Shown here: positions 1 to 10,759 of the stretch, in pieces
Position numbering within the stretch: the first letter of the stretch is position 1
Layout of the letters: every line of letters begins with the position of its first letter
NCBI GenBank assembly: GCA_009809945.1
Contig: WTPW01000070.1
Coordinates: 450,450 to 514,449, forward strand
Length of the DNA: 64,000 nt
Source of the DNA: Gigaspora margarita
Lineage: Eukaryota > Glomeromycota > Glomeromycetes > Diversisporales > Gigasporaceae
Direction: 5' to 3'
The notes under the pieces: generated by a model
Databases searched by the model: none
What the model saw: the letters and a program-made list of their open reading frames with translations, nothing else
What the model was told of the DNA's origin: nothing
Position numbers and translations under genes: made by a program

Positions 1-280
1 TCTTTAAATACATTTTAGAATAAGCGTTATAAGCGTTGATTTGCAATGATAAACGTTACAATCATTATGAGCGACATAAGCGTTATAAGCGATATAATCG
101 TTATAAGTGGTATAAGCAGTATAAGCGTTATAAGCGGTATAAGTGTTATAAGCAGTATAAGCATTATAAACGGTATAAGCGTTATAAGTGGTATAAGCGT
201 TATAAGCGGTATAAGCGTTATAAGCNGTATAANCNTTATAAGNGATATNAACTATTCTAAATGTCTAACTCCNCAATAAT
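1..280. repeat. 9-bp microsatellite array (TATAAGCGT/TATAAGCGG)
   Basis: Alternating 9-mers TATAAGCGT, TATAAGCGG and TATAAGCAG run from about base 66 to 250, with N bases at the distal end. The open frames across it encode only a periodic Tyr-Lys-Arg or Ile-Ser-Val string, which comes from the repeat and is not a protein. Poly-A/T-rich sequence follows up to about 350. Confidence 0.9.
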
Positions 281-387
281 AANAACAATGTNAAANACTA
301 AGGATAATAATAATAAAATAAAATAATAATAAATAATAAATATTCTAATAACATTAACTACTCGTTTTATAACAATATGCTGAATGA

Positions 388-534
388 AAATATAAGCCAA
401 TTGCTACAGCTTATGAAGAAGCGGCCAAAGATTATTATCGCCACTTGTTTCTTGATCCACTTTTCGAGGATCACATAATTGACACCAAACTGAAGAGGTA
501 TTATATCGGTTACAATATTTGCAATTTCCATTAA
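388..534 (+). pseudogene. unidentified coding-like fragment, 48 codons
   Basis: An open stretch begins right after a TGA at 385-387 and ends at TAA 532-534. Its composition is protein-like (ATAYEEAAKDYYRHLFLDPL, with Asp, Glu and aromatic residues) and much less AT-biased than the flanks. It has no ATG of its own, so it would be the last exon of a gene or a remnant of a mobile-element gene. I do not recognise the family. The 500 bases after it, up to the integrase remnant near 1040, hold nothing I can identify. Confidence 0.3.
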
Positions 535-1044
535 TTGATTTTCTTTTGTTACTATAAAAATCGATTACTATCATGTTATGTAGAATTAAGTAATAAAGAT
601 TAGAATTTAACGATTTCAGTTATTTTTAGAAGGCAGAATTTAGTTTCTGCGAATACGAAAATGCACACAATCTCTATATAAACCTACCAAATGATATTAA
701 TTGAATATGGCAATAACATGTCTCGAATCAGCAATCGGTTAATATTGTTGAAGGCTCGTTGGTATAGAAGTGCGAATATTTTTTATTATAAATCTATTTG
801 ATCATTACACAGAATTATGCAAGGTTATGCAGGTCATTTTTATTGGCATATATTTATTATAAGTTGGCCCCCGTAATTTTACTAACCCCTAGCTTGTACC
901 CATGTATATTCATAAATACATCACTGTACTGAGTGACCTTGTTACTTTGCTATATTTGATACAAGAAGGCTATATCATTGTAACACTGTATTCTTGAGTT
1001 GAATCTAACTTTTCACACAATATTCTTATAACTTCACTAACAAA

Positions 1045-1480
1045 ATTTTTTTATTATCTGAGAGTATTATCTTTGGTACTATATGTCTACAACCAATTTT
1101 TTCAAAGATAAACTTTGCTAAAGTTTTTGCAACTGCATCAGGTATAGCTTTGGCTTCTAGCTAGTGAGTAAGGTAGTCAGTAGCAATAATTATATAGCAA
1201 TTATTTTGAGAGGTTATTAGGAGAAGTCCAACTAAATCTATTCCAATATGTTCAAAGGCTCTTCCAACTTGGATAGGATGGAGGAGTTTCTTTTTATTGC
1301 TTTTTTCTTATTTTTGACATATTTCACAAAAGTGAACATATTTCTAAACATCTCTATACATTTGGTCTCAATAATATTGTTCAGATATTTTATAATACAT
1401 AGTGTTTGTTTTTAAATATCCAGTAGTAGGATGAATATGCATCATATACAATATAGGTTCAAGTTATGTTCACTTAATAA
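1045..1480 (-). pseudogene. gypsy integrase fragment (zinc-binding and core domains)
   Basis: The minus strand encodes an HHCC-type zinc-binding region (His residues near 1430-1440, then HFCEICQK near 1315-1340). The catalytic core follows, with GIDLVG near 1220, ATDYLTH near 1165 and KIILSD near 1060. GIDLVG and ILSD hold the first two acidic residues of the D,D-35-E triad. The alignment ends right after the second Asp, so the catalytic Glu is missing, and a stop replaces the usual residue after DYLTH. This can only be a dead remnant. In the native protein it would insert retroelement cDNA into chromosomes. Confidence 0.8.
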
Positions 1481-1699
1481 CTCTGATAGGCGTTTCTGGA
1501 TCTTTTCTATTCTTTTAATATAATAATTTATTTTTTACTTCACATTGTCTAGATTGATTAATAATTGTTCTCTGTTCATAGTCTGTTAAGTCAGGAGTGA
1601 GAATGTCTGATTCTAAGTATTCTACAAGGTTTTGGTATTGATCCAAATTCATGTAGAGTCACTAATAGTTAGGTGTGTCTGAGTTAGCAGTTTGAAGAG

Positions 1700-3950
1700 A
1701 GCATTAACATTAGAATAGATTCTTTTAGATTTGTATATAATAGTGAAATATATGGTTGTAGCTTCATCATCCAGTGATCTAAATGTCCTTTCAGTTGTGA
1801 TGACTTTAACTATTTAAAAGCAAAGTGGTCTGTGATTAGTATAAAATAATTTGTACCAAAGTATCTATAGAAAAGTTCTATGGCCCATACAAGAGCAGGA
1901 CATTCTAATTTAGTAGCACCATAATTTACTTCTTTCTTTTCAAGCTTTTACTAGTATATGCAATAGGAGTATTCCTTTCTATCATCCAATAGTTGACTTA
2001 GGGTAGCTCCAAATTCTTTATAGTAGTGCTCGTATGAACCAGACTCAAACCAGACTTTAGTCAAGACTGTGTCTGGTTCAATTTTCAGACCAGCCTTGGC
2101 CTTTTATATTCAGACTTTTTAGTCAAGTCCGAGTTTGGTCTGGGTCTGGTTTGAAGTTCACAAACTGGTCCAAGTTAAATATTATTATATATATTTTGGT
2201 GCTGAACAAGTTTACTTAGTGCATGGTTTAGAATTAATTAGTAAAATTTTATGAATTATAAGATTTTATAAAATTTTATTAATAAAATTTTATAAAATCT
2301 TATAGTTCACAAAATTTTATTAATTAATTCTAACTTTATGCACTAAGTAACTTATTTAGCGCCTAAAAATGCGTCAAATCTGCAGAATTATTTTTATTTT
2401 ACTTGAAATTTAGAGGATAGATGCAAAATTATGGATTTTTGATCAAAAAAGTCAAATTTAAGCATCTATTCTTCAAATTTAAAGTAAAATAAAAACCAAT
2501 TGGCCATTTAATGTATTTTTAGAAGCTGAATAAGTTTACTTAGTGCATTAAGTTAGAATTAATTAGTGAAATCTTGTGAATCACAAGATTTTATAGAATT
2601 TTATTAATAGAATTCTATGAAATCTTAAGATTCGCAAAATTTTATTAATTAATTCTAATTTTATGCACTAAGTAAAATTGTTCAGCACCTACAAATACAT
2701 TAAATTGCCTAAAATTTTTTTATTTTACTTGAAATTTGGAGAATAGATGCTTAAATTTGATTTTTTGATCAAAAAAACCAAAATTATGCATCTATTCTCT
2801 AAATTTTAAGTAAAATAAAAATAATCATGTCATTTGATATATTTTTAGGTGCTGAACTAGTTTACTTAGTGCATAGAGTTATAATTAATTAATAAAAATT
2901 TGTTAATTATAAGGTTTTATAGAATTTTATTAATAAAATTCTATAAAAACTTATAACTCACAAATTCTTATTAATTAATTCTAATTTCATGCACTAAGTA
3001 AACTTATTTAGACCTAAAAATACATCAATCAGCATAATTATTTTTATTTTACTTGAAATTTAGAGAATAGATGCATAATTTTGGACATTTGATCAAAAAA
3101 ATCAAATTTAAGCATTTATTCTCCAAATTTCAAGTAGAATAAAAAATTTTTGGCTAATTTAATGTATTTGTAGATGCTGAACAATATTACTTAGTGCATA
3201 AAGTTAGAATTAATTATTAAAATTTTGTGAATTATAAGATTTCATAGAATTCTATTAATAAAATTCTATAAAATCTTGTGATTTATAAGATTTCACTAAT
3301 TAATTCTAATTTAATGCACTAATTAAACTTATTCAGCACCTAAAATACATTAAATTGGCCTATTGTTTTTATTTTACTTAAAATTTGGAGAATAGATGCT
3401 TAAATTTGACTTTTTTGATCAAAATTCAAAATTATGCATCTATTCTTTAAATTTCAAGTAAAATAAAAATAATTCTGCTGATTTGGTGCATTTTTAGGTG
3501 CTAAATAAGTTTACTTTGTGCATAAAGTTAGAATTAATTAATAAAATTTTGTGAATTATAAAATTTTATTAATAAAATTTTATAAAATCTTATAATTCAT
3601 AAAATTTTACTAATTAATTCTAAAAAAAATGCTTTAAGTAAACTTGTTCAGCACCAAAAAATACATATAATTATATTTAAACTTAGACTAGTTCGTGAAC
3701 TTCAAACTGAACTTGGACCAACCTCATAATTGTAAAGTCTGAAATTAGTAAAATTTAGAGTCTGAGTTTAGTTTAATACCAAACTGAACCCAGAATGGAC
3801 TGAACCCGAACTGAACCTAGGAGTACTACTTCATAGAAGGTAACTGGAATGAACTCTTTCTTATAATCAGAATAGATTAGAATAGGGGCAGTAGTTAATT
3901 GATACTTTAATTCATCAAAAGCCTTTTGCATTGCATACTTTATTCATAAG
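1700..3950 (-). pseudogene. gypsy RNase H and RT-RNase H connection, split by an insertion
   Basis: RNase H is recognisable at 1750-2021: SKSLKRKEVNYGATKLECPA followed by LVWAIELF and ITDHFAF match the Ty3/gypsy pattern of a TTEKE-like stretch and a TDH motif. The connection (APILIYSDYKKEF near 3870) lies beyond 3830. The intervening 1.8 kb is a palindromic insertion (2022-3830). The first RNase H Asp region (usually YTDAS) sits exactly at the insertion point and is disrupted. Several stops are present. Confidence 0.8.
2022..3830. mobile_element. palindrome-array insertion inside the gypsy element
   Basis: The ends are inverted: AGTAGTGCTC at 2022-2031 and GAGTACTACT at 3821-3830 (9 of 10 paired). 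Next come degenerate, oppositely oriented blocks rich in CCAGACTCAAACCAGAC and GGTTCAGTTCGGGTTCAG. Inside, two hairpin units alternate about five times. Unit one (about 130 bp) runs from TTACTTAGTGCAT to ATGCACTAAGTAA. Unit two (about 120 bp) is centred on TTTTTGATCAAAAAA. No protein frame is seen. It is probably a non-autonomous foldback-like element. Confidence 0.7.
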
Positions 3951-4790
3951 CATTGTCCTTATGTAACAACTAATTAAAAGAGTAAGCAATAAAAGAGAAA
4001 TATTCAATAAATCATTTGTAGTATCTAGCAAGACCTAAAAATAATTGTAGCTGGGTTATAATTTAAAGTAGTTGAATGCGTTAAATAGCAGGTATTTTGT
4101 CTAGATCAGAGAAGATTTCTTTTTCTTTGATAATATGTTCTAAGAAGAGTAATTATTTTATTTAAAATTACACTTTACTATATAGATTTAATTTGGCATT
4201 TCATATTCTGGTAAAGGCTTCTTTTAGATGTCTAATATAATCATCAAATGTTTGAGAAAAAACATTTGTATCATCTAAATATACTATGATATATTTATAG
4301 ATGATGCCTCTATATAACTTTTTCATGAGGCATTGGAAAGTAGCAGGCCATTATACAATCCAAAAGGTATAACATTAAAGTCATATATTCCGTATCTGGT
4401 TATAAAAGCAGTGTTCATCTATCTTCTGGGTATACTTTTATATACTAATATTTATTCATAAGATCTAAAGTAAAAAATAGGTGGCTCTAGAGAGAGTGTC
4501 AAGCAATTCATCAATTCAAGATAAGGAATATTAGTTTTTTTTAGTAACTTCATTAAGCTTTTGATAGTCTACACAATATCATTTCTTTCTATTTTTCTTA
4601 TTTACAAGTACAACAAGAGAGGCCAAAGTGCTAGAGGACTCTCCAATTAATTTATTATCTAATATCTGTTGTACTTTTTTATTTATAAATATTTGTTTAA
4701 TAAGAAATACCATATGGGTTGAGAACTAATGAATAGTACATCATTAGTAAATATTTGATAAACAACTAGGTCAGTTCTATCTAGTTTTGT
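3950..4790 (-). pseudogene. gypsy reverse transcriptase remnant
   Basis: The minus strand reads LASLVVLVNKKNRKK and CVDYQKLNEVTKKN near 4560-4640 (gypsy RT fingers/palm), IDELLDTL near 4495, then YLDDTNVFSQTFDDYIRHLK near 4220-4280. YLDD is the RT catalytic box. Residues before it (FQCLMKKLYRG) fit the usual QRLMN..L.. segment. Frames shift several times and stops are frequent, so no polymerase can be made. Confidence 0.85.
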
Positions 4791-5068
4791 CATATCTTTC
4801 ACAAAGAAATTTACAAATTCAAGAAGCAGTTATCAAAATTGGGCTCTTTGATTAGTATAGTGCACCAAGTCACTTCTTATCAAATGTGCCAAATTTGGCT
4901 AGATATATTAAAGAATGCCAAATTTGGCTAGATATATTCAAGATGTGCCAAATTTAAATTTGGCTAGATATAACATTTGTAACTTAGGAAATTTCATTAA
5001 TGAAAATCTAAAATACAAGCATAAATAGAATATAGATAAGTATTGATTATAATCAAAATTCGTAAATT

Positions 5069-5404
5069 TTAGTTAAAGTTTAGGCCTGAGTTTTTCAATA
5101 ACCAATAATTAGAATTGGCTCAAATTTTTAGACAAATAGCATTGATGTAGATCTAAACATATTAAAATATCAGAAAATTTCAACTAGCAGTTCTGAGTAA
5201 TTGTTTGTATACAATAATTGGTTTTTTTAAAAAAATCAACTATTGTATACAAGCAATTACTCAAGAACTACTAGTTTAAATTTGCTGATATTTTAATATA
5301 TTTTAGACTGAAATCGATACTATTTGTAATAAAAATTTGAACCAATTCTAATTACTGGTTATCAAGAAACTTATTCTTAAAATTTAACTAAAATTTACGA
5401 ATTT
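5069..5404. repeat. 336-bp near-perfect palindrome
   Basis: The left arm starts TTCGTAAATTTTAGTTAAA and the right arm ends with its complement TTTAACTAAAATTTACGAA. The arms stay paired down to a centre near 5232 (GTATACAATAATTGG / CAACTATTGTATAC). A transcript would form a hairpin of about 160 bp, and cruciform extrusion is possible. It has no coding content. Confidence 0.85.
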
Positions 5405-5462
5405 TGTAAACTATCGATATTAATTGATTTTTTATATTATTGATTATTACCAATTAAAAATT

Positions 5463-6430
5463 GATATGGGTCAGCAAAAAGATTTGTACCTCAAATAGCT
5501 CTGATCAAAATATTTTTTGTACAAATTAATTTTTAATTTTTTTAATATACTTATTAGGTTACTGGATTAATAAAAATAAAAAATTTTGATTATTTTATTG
5601 ATAAAATAAAAAAGAGTGTTGCTAATTTGCCCCCTGGTAATGTTAACTACCCGTATAATTTACCAATTAGATCGCAGGATCTTGTGTAACAAAATAAAGG
5701 AAATTTTAAGAAAACTTAGAAAAAATCAAAAAATCATCAATATCGCAAAATTTTATTACAAAAACTAGCTTTGGGCTATTAAGTAAAAGCTTTAGTATCT
5801 AATTTTGCATATAAATAATCTACTCTCTAACTTAATATAATCTATACTCTAACCCTAATCTTTAAAGAATAATTTTTACATAAAAAACTTTTATGAAAAC
5901 AAAGAGAGGTTAAAATTTATAACTTTAAGTAGGTGTTAAAATTAGTTAAATTTAATAAAAAAATTTACTAATAGTAACTTTTTTAAAAAATATTTACTAT
6001 ATAATTTACTATAGTAATTTATATACACGTATATATAGTAAAAAAAATCAAATTACCTCACTTTAAAGCTTAGCTTAATTTCTTCACAACCAGTCATTCA
6101 ATTTTGCTCAAATTTTAACTATATCTTTATTATATGCACATTAATACACTTGCATAGTACAAGCTCATAGAACTGCATATTGATTGTAAAATTATTTAAA
6201 ATATCTTTTTTTTTAAAAAAAATTTTTTGATTTTTTTTCAAATACATTGAACTGTACATGCTTAATTATTAAAATAAAACAATATTAAAACAATAAAAAT
6301 AATATAGATTAAACCCTATTTTATTTGATACTAAAAAATTTTAATAATTAATCAAGAAAATAAAATTTTTTCTTAGTATCAAAATTATAAAATTTTTTAA
6401 GGTACAAATCTTTTTGCACCAGCCCATATC
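5463..6430. mobile_element. nested 0.97-kb TIR element
   Basis: GATATGGGTCAGCAAAAAGA at 5463 and the complement of its relative (ending CCAGCCCATATC at 6430) form about 28-bp inverted repeats, including GGTACAAATC/GATTTGTACC. It lies wholly inside the 4858-6809 element, so it inserted later. The interior is AT-rich with CTAACCCTAA-like stretches and no open frame. I could not fix a target duplication. Confidence 0.65.
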
Positions 6431-6811
6431 GATTAAAATAAATTGATTATAATCGATTAAACTAATTATAATTATTATATATCACTTTAAAAAAATTCAT
6501 AATAGATTTATCACTTTTACGCTAATTTTATGTAGATCAAATATATGTAATGCCAATTTTGATGTAATTTATATATAACAACAAAGTGCCAATTTTATAG
6601 CTTACATAATAAATTGCATAAATTTTTTAAAATTTAATGTTTTATAATTTTGATATTTGAACTTCTTAAAAAATTTTAACCAATAAGTTTGATAGAGCTA
6701 AAGATGAAGATTTATTTTTATCAGTTATTTATTAAATAATTCTTTAGATTTTATAGTTATAAGATTTTAAAAAAGCAATAGAATTTGATAAGAAGTGCTT
6801 GGTGCACCATA

Positions 6812-8402
6812 GTAAGAGGTTTTACTTTTGGGCTAATTTTCTGAGTTATATATATTTCTTGAGTTTTTTGGGTCTAATGTTTCCTGGGTCTTCAAGTAGT
6901 TTTTAATCATACTCAGAATAATACAAAAATTTTAAGCTTTCTGGTTACTGGGTTTAGAATTTGGAACAGGAAACTCAGTATACAAGTCTTTTAACTGATG
7001 ATAGAAGTTTTCAAAATAATTAACTTGATTTTGTAAGGCCTTAATAGTCTGGTACTGATGTTCTTAGGCTTTGGCTTGTTCTTAAAGAAGGGTAATAATT
7101 TGAGCAATCTGTTCCTAGAGTAGTTGAATCAGTTCAGCTGATTCTACAACTAGCAGAAAGTTTTGATAGATGCAATAATAGGTAACTATATTACTAGAAG
7201 TATGGTAGATTCAGTGGATTCAGCAGGTTCAAGTGCCTTAGGTATAGAAGAGGTTGTAGAAGGAGTGGCTTCTGGATCTGGAGGTGAGTTGTCTTTCTCA
7301 TAGCATTTCTTGTATAAATTTTTATATTGTATAAGTTTGTCTTTTGATTAACTATAATATATTTCTCACATAGTCCAGCAGTTTTTGCAAAGTTTTTTTG
7401 TAAATTTTTCATAGCTTTTCTTTTATCAAAATCAGGATGGCTCATATCAAAAAATTTAGCTAAGATTTGCTATGGGATAGCTTCTTCTGTTTCTAATAAA
7501 TGTACTTGAGAAGCTCTCATGATAGCATTTACCTTATTATAGGTATAATCTTGATTAGAACAGTTAGTAAATTGGAGTTCAAGAGTATAAGCAAGATCTT
7601 TATTGCTTTCTCCAATCTGTATCTGAGCTAGGCAAAAGATTTGGCTTTGGTTAAGATCATAGCTGTGTCTAGCATTTCTAGTAGATTCTGTATAGTAGTA
7701 TACTCAGGTCCACAAGTTGTAGTTCAAGTTATATTTGACATATCAAGTAGCTTTATATATATACAGGTGTTCAAGATCACAAAAGTGAGCATCCTCTTGA
7801 ATAGAGTCAAGTTTAATTATTTGGGATCCAATGCCTTGTTCATTACAGAGCATACTTTCTATTAGTGTTCCTTTGCCTTCACTATTGGTAAAAAAATTTA
7901 ATACTTTGAAGATAATTACAATCCAAAGCTCTGTGGAAGTTAATCTAGCATCCTTTACAAACTATTGTCTGGTCCAATAGTCTAATCTCTTTTGGCTTCT
8001 GGGGTAGTATGCATTTGCAATAGTGGTTGGTTTGTAATAGGGAATAATTAGAGAGGCATTGAGCATTCACATTCTAAGGATTGCACCTATATTGATATCT
8101 CTAGTTCTCTAGTTTTTGAGTCATATGAGAGTAATTGGCTCTGATTTTATATTGTCCATACTGGTGATATTGGTTCTGGGAACAGTTCTTGTACAAGTGT
8201 CCTGGTTGAGAGCAAGTTTTGCAAGTAGTTCATTTAGGTACTTGTCAAGGGTAATAGATAGCAAAATGTTTATATTGTGATACCAATAACATTCATTGCT
8301 AGGACAATTAGCATTAGATAGTTGTAGGAGTGACAGTGGTCACAATTTTGAGCAGAAAGCACTTGGTCTAGTTTACAAGTAATAGTTGTCCAGATGTCTT
8401 GT
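6812..8402 (-). pseudogene. zinc-knuckle plus coiled-coil ORF remnant
   Basis: Going down the minus strand, a cysteine cluster (QNCDHCHSYN near 8325), a decayed knuckle (CYWYHNIN near 8270) and an intact CCHC knuckle CKTCSQPGHLYKNC (8170-8225) come first. A weak region follows, then MSHPDFDKRKAMKNLQKNF at 7445-7390. Last is a Leu/Gln-rich coiled-coil-like stretch (EQIAQIITLL, IKALQNQVNYFENFYHQLK) near 7110-6970. It sits between protease and RT of the gypsy remnant, where a second zinc-knuckle protein is not expected. It may be an extra ORF of that element or the Gag of another inserted element. Stops and shifts are common. Confidence 0.5.
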
Positions 8403-8410
8403 GCTATATC

Positions 8411-8586
8411 AGGACTCTGAAATATACATAGATAGGTCAGTTAATTATAAAATTACTAAAAATAGAAAGATTTGTAGAAAAACCTTAAAAATAAGCAAAA
8501 AATTACTAAAAATAGAAAAGATCTGCATAAATACCCAAAAATAAGCAAACTAAAACCTAATCTATCTATATATATTTCGGGGTCCT
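8411..8586. mobile_element. 176-bp MITE with 8-bp target duplication
   Basis: The inverted ends AGGACTCTGAAATATACATA (8411) and AGGACCCCGAAATATATATA (complement, ending 8586) match over about 27 bp. A perfect 8-bp direct repeat GCTATATC flanks it (8403-8410 and 8587-8594). An 8-bp duplication suits hAT-like transposition. The interior holds two copies of AAAATTACTAAAAATAGAAA. It shares the AGGACCC terminus with the elements at 10224 and 12961. Confidence 0.85.
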
Positions 8587-8619
8587 GCTATATCTAACAT
8601 GTAAGCTTTCTTGGAACTA

Positions 8620-9080
8620 AAATATTTTTGTTCAAATTTTTCTAAATTTTTTGCATCAGTAATATAGGCTAAGCAGATAGAGGTTGGTTGTATTTATAGA
8701 TGGTAGGTACATGAATTTTCTTTTTGTTCTATTTAAGGGTATAGGCCTTGTTTTTCTAGCTGTAACAGCATTGACTTTTTGAGACTAGTCATTGCCTAGA
8801 AGCAATAAATAGAAGGTAGCATTTATATAATTTTTATATCTAGAGAGATAGTAGTTTCTTCTATTTCAATAGGTAAATTTTTGATAATTCTTAAGGGTCA
8901 AACTAAAGATTCAGCAGTGGATATAATAAAGCTAGTAGAAGAAACTTCAATTTTTAATCCAAGTTTTTTTACACTTGGTGTGAAAGCATACTAATGGTAG
9001 CACTACTATCAATTACAGTATGGTAAGGTTTTTTTTGGAGCTTGATATAACACTTAATAGAAGTAGTATAAGTAGATATC
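8620..9080 (-). pseudogene. gypsy aspartic protease remnant
   Basis: The minus strand reads HTVIDSSATISMLS near 9000-9035. This is the retroviral-type protease active-site segment, normally D-S/T-G, here DSS. It continues through hydrophobic strands to LLGND near 8795-8806, the conserved motif before the RT domain in fungal gypsy polyproteins. The following Trp is a stop (LLGND, stop, SQKVNA), as expected from TGG to TAG. The native enzyme would process Gag-Pol. Confidence 0.75.
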
Positions 9081-9469
9081 TGTATCTGTGTTTTTTGGTG
9101 TTATTAGTTAGATAACTTGCTAAGACAGTATATATGGATTCATTAATGAGAAAGGTTTTGAACTGCTCATAGGTGTAATTATTAGCAATGTCAATAGTAT
9201 ATACATCATGAAGATAGAGAGTAGAAGATCAATTTTGGATTGGAATCAGTTGGAGGGCTTATAACTTTGGTCATCCTATATCTATTATGTGCCTGACTTT
9301 GGTTTTGCGATCAGTCATATCCAGAGCAGTTATTATAATTTTAGTTTCTGGATTAACTTCAGTTATAAGATCTGAATAATCATAGGATTGGTTATTTCTA
9401 GAAGAATAATTGTTACTTCTTCTATAGGGTTGGTATCCTTGATAGTCTCTTTTGTTATCCTGGAATCAG

Positions 9470-10758
9470 GTGTGACAATTTTGCATAAAATGTTCTTTTT
9501 GTGCACAATAAAAGCAGGTGGCATTGCCAACTCCATGCTGAGATTGATCTTTATTCAGGTCAGAATAATAAGCAGAAGTAGGGATAGAGCAGCTTGTTTT
9601 TCAGTGAGGTTAATGCTAAGTTTTGCAATTTGTTCTGTAAGTCATTTAATGGCTTGGTTAGTATTATTTGCATTATGGTCAGTAGTTATTACTTGTCTGA
9701 TTTCTCATTTATATACTTCAGCAATAGCTCAGGCTAAGGTGTAAGGTTCAGCAGCTTGTATGTTCATAGCATATTCAGGTTGTAGTCATTGAATGAAAAA
9801 TTGGATCATGACTACAGCAGAAAAGATATTAGTAGAGTCCATTCTTCTTTTTATTTGCTTGAAATGACTAATATAGGTATCAACAGATTTGTGCCTTGTT
9901 TAATTTCAAACAACTGTTTTGCCAGATGGCTTTCTGTTTTGTTGTACTAAACTTAGCTTTAAAAATATAGCTGAAATTAATATCCCATATTTCTATAATT
10001 TATATAACAAAAAGAATTGAAGTATTATCAAGACTAACAAGCCATTCTTGAGTATTATCTTTTATATAGGCACAGGCTAATTCTAGTTGGTGAGCAGGAC
10101 TCTAGTAGTTAGCTTTAGTAGCTTATTTAAATTTTTTAATTCAGGTTACAGAGTCTTGGGTTCTATCACCATAGTAAAAGTCAATTTTATAAGAGATTTC
10201 TCACTGCCTGTTCCTAGACATGGAGGACCCCGGATATCTTTTATATAGATCATAACTGGATTTTGGTCAATTTTGACCTAATTTGCTAAAAATGACAAAA
10301 TCTATTACTTTAATAACTTCTAATCCAGTAATTAGAATTGAATAAACTTTTTTTTTGTTAGATATGCCTTACTGAGAGCTTCATTTTAAAAAAAAAGTGC
10401 ATTCAAATTGGACCACTGGATGCCAAGATAATTTCCAAACCCATTTTTTGCTTTTCAAATTTTAGGTGTTTTTGCTAAAAAATTTCAAGTATGACCTCTA
10501 TACTAGATGTCTGGAGTCCTGGCATGGGCAAGGGCAGTTATAGCATTAGTAGCATTTAAAGTATCATTGGCTATATCTTCTTCTATATCTAATTCTGGGT
10601 CTATTACTCATGCTTTTGATTCCAATTCTGAGAGTAGTTGTTCTTTATATTCTTCTTGCTTGAGTTCTTCAAGTTCTTCTTCTTCTTGTAAGTTTATTTT
10701 TTCTAAATTTATTTTTTCTTTTAAGACTTCAGGTTCAATAACAGTAGGGCCAAAATAG
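9470..10758 (-). pseudogene. gypsy Gag remnant, split by a MITE
   Basis: An acidic N-terminal part (10758-10521, rich in Glu/Leu, e.g. LEKINLQEEEELEELKQEEY) runs into the MITE at 10224-10520. It resumes as MSRNRQ near 10219, then FYYGDRTQDSVT and LELACAYIKDNTQEWL, typical of Gag capsid (GD..Q...W, then a Leu-rich A.YL...A..W helix). The CCHC knuckle CFYCAQKEHFMQNC is at 9480-9525. Stops occur at several expected Trp/Gln/Arg codons. The native product would form the particle and bind RNA. Confidence 0.75.
10224..10520. mobile_element. 297-bp MITE, AGGACCC family, copy 1
   Basis: Ends AGGACCCCGGATATCT (10224) and AGATGTCTGGAGTCCT (10520) are inverted. Full-length similarity to 12961-13243 is visible throughout, e.g. 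CATAACTGGATTTTGG, TGCTAAAAATGACAAAA and AGTATGACCTCT in the same order. Flanks GACATGG and GGCATGG are a probable imperfect target duplication. It interrupts Gag near its N terminus. Confidence 0.85.
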
Positions 10759-10759
10759 G

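Larger units (their letters stand above)
4858..6809. mobile_element. non-autonomous TA-flanked TIR element, 1.95 kb
   Basis: Terminal inverted repeats are TAGTGCACCAAGTCACTTCT at 4858 and its near-exact complement ending at 6809 (about 27 bp, two differences). TA lies directly outside both ends (4856-4857, 6810-6811), as in Tc1/mariner-like insertion. The interior has three direct copies of GCCAAATTTGGCTAGATATA at 4888-4980, a long palindrome (5069-5404) and a nested element (5463-6430). No transposase frame is seen. It sits in the gypsy remnant between RT and upstream sequence. Confidence 0.75.

Noticed and set aside
36..279. Two open frames over the 9-bp microsatellite
   Set aside because: Both peptides are strictly periodic and follow the DNA repeat; no promoter, domain or unique part.
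1..1040. 3' LTR of the gypsy element
   Set aside because: Position is right, but I see no TG...CA-bounded sequence repeated near the 5' side at 10.8-11.6 kb.
9388..9744. 118-codon plus-strand frame
   Set aside because: The opposite strand carries the gypsy Gag CCHC knuckle and capsid text, so this frame is its shadow.
10507..10758. Serine-rich 83-codon plus-strand frame
   Set aside because: Antisense of the Glu/Leu-rich Gag N terminus, and its ATG lies in the MITE end.
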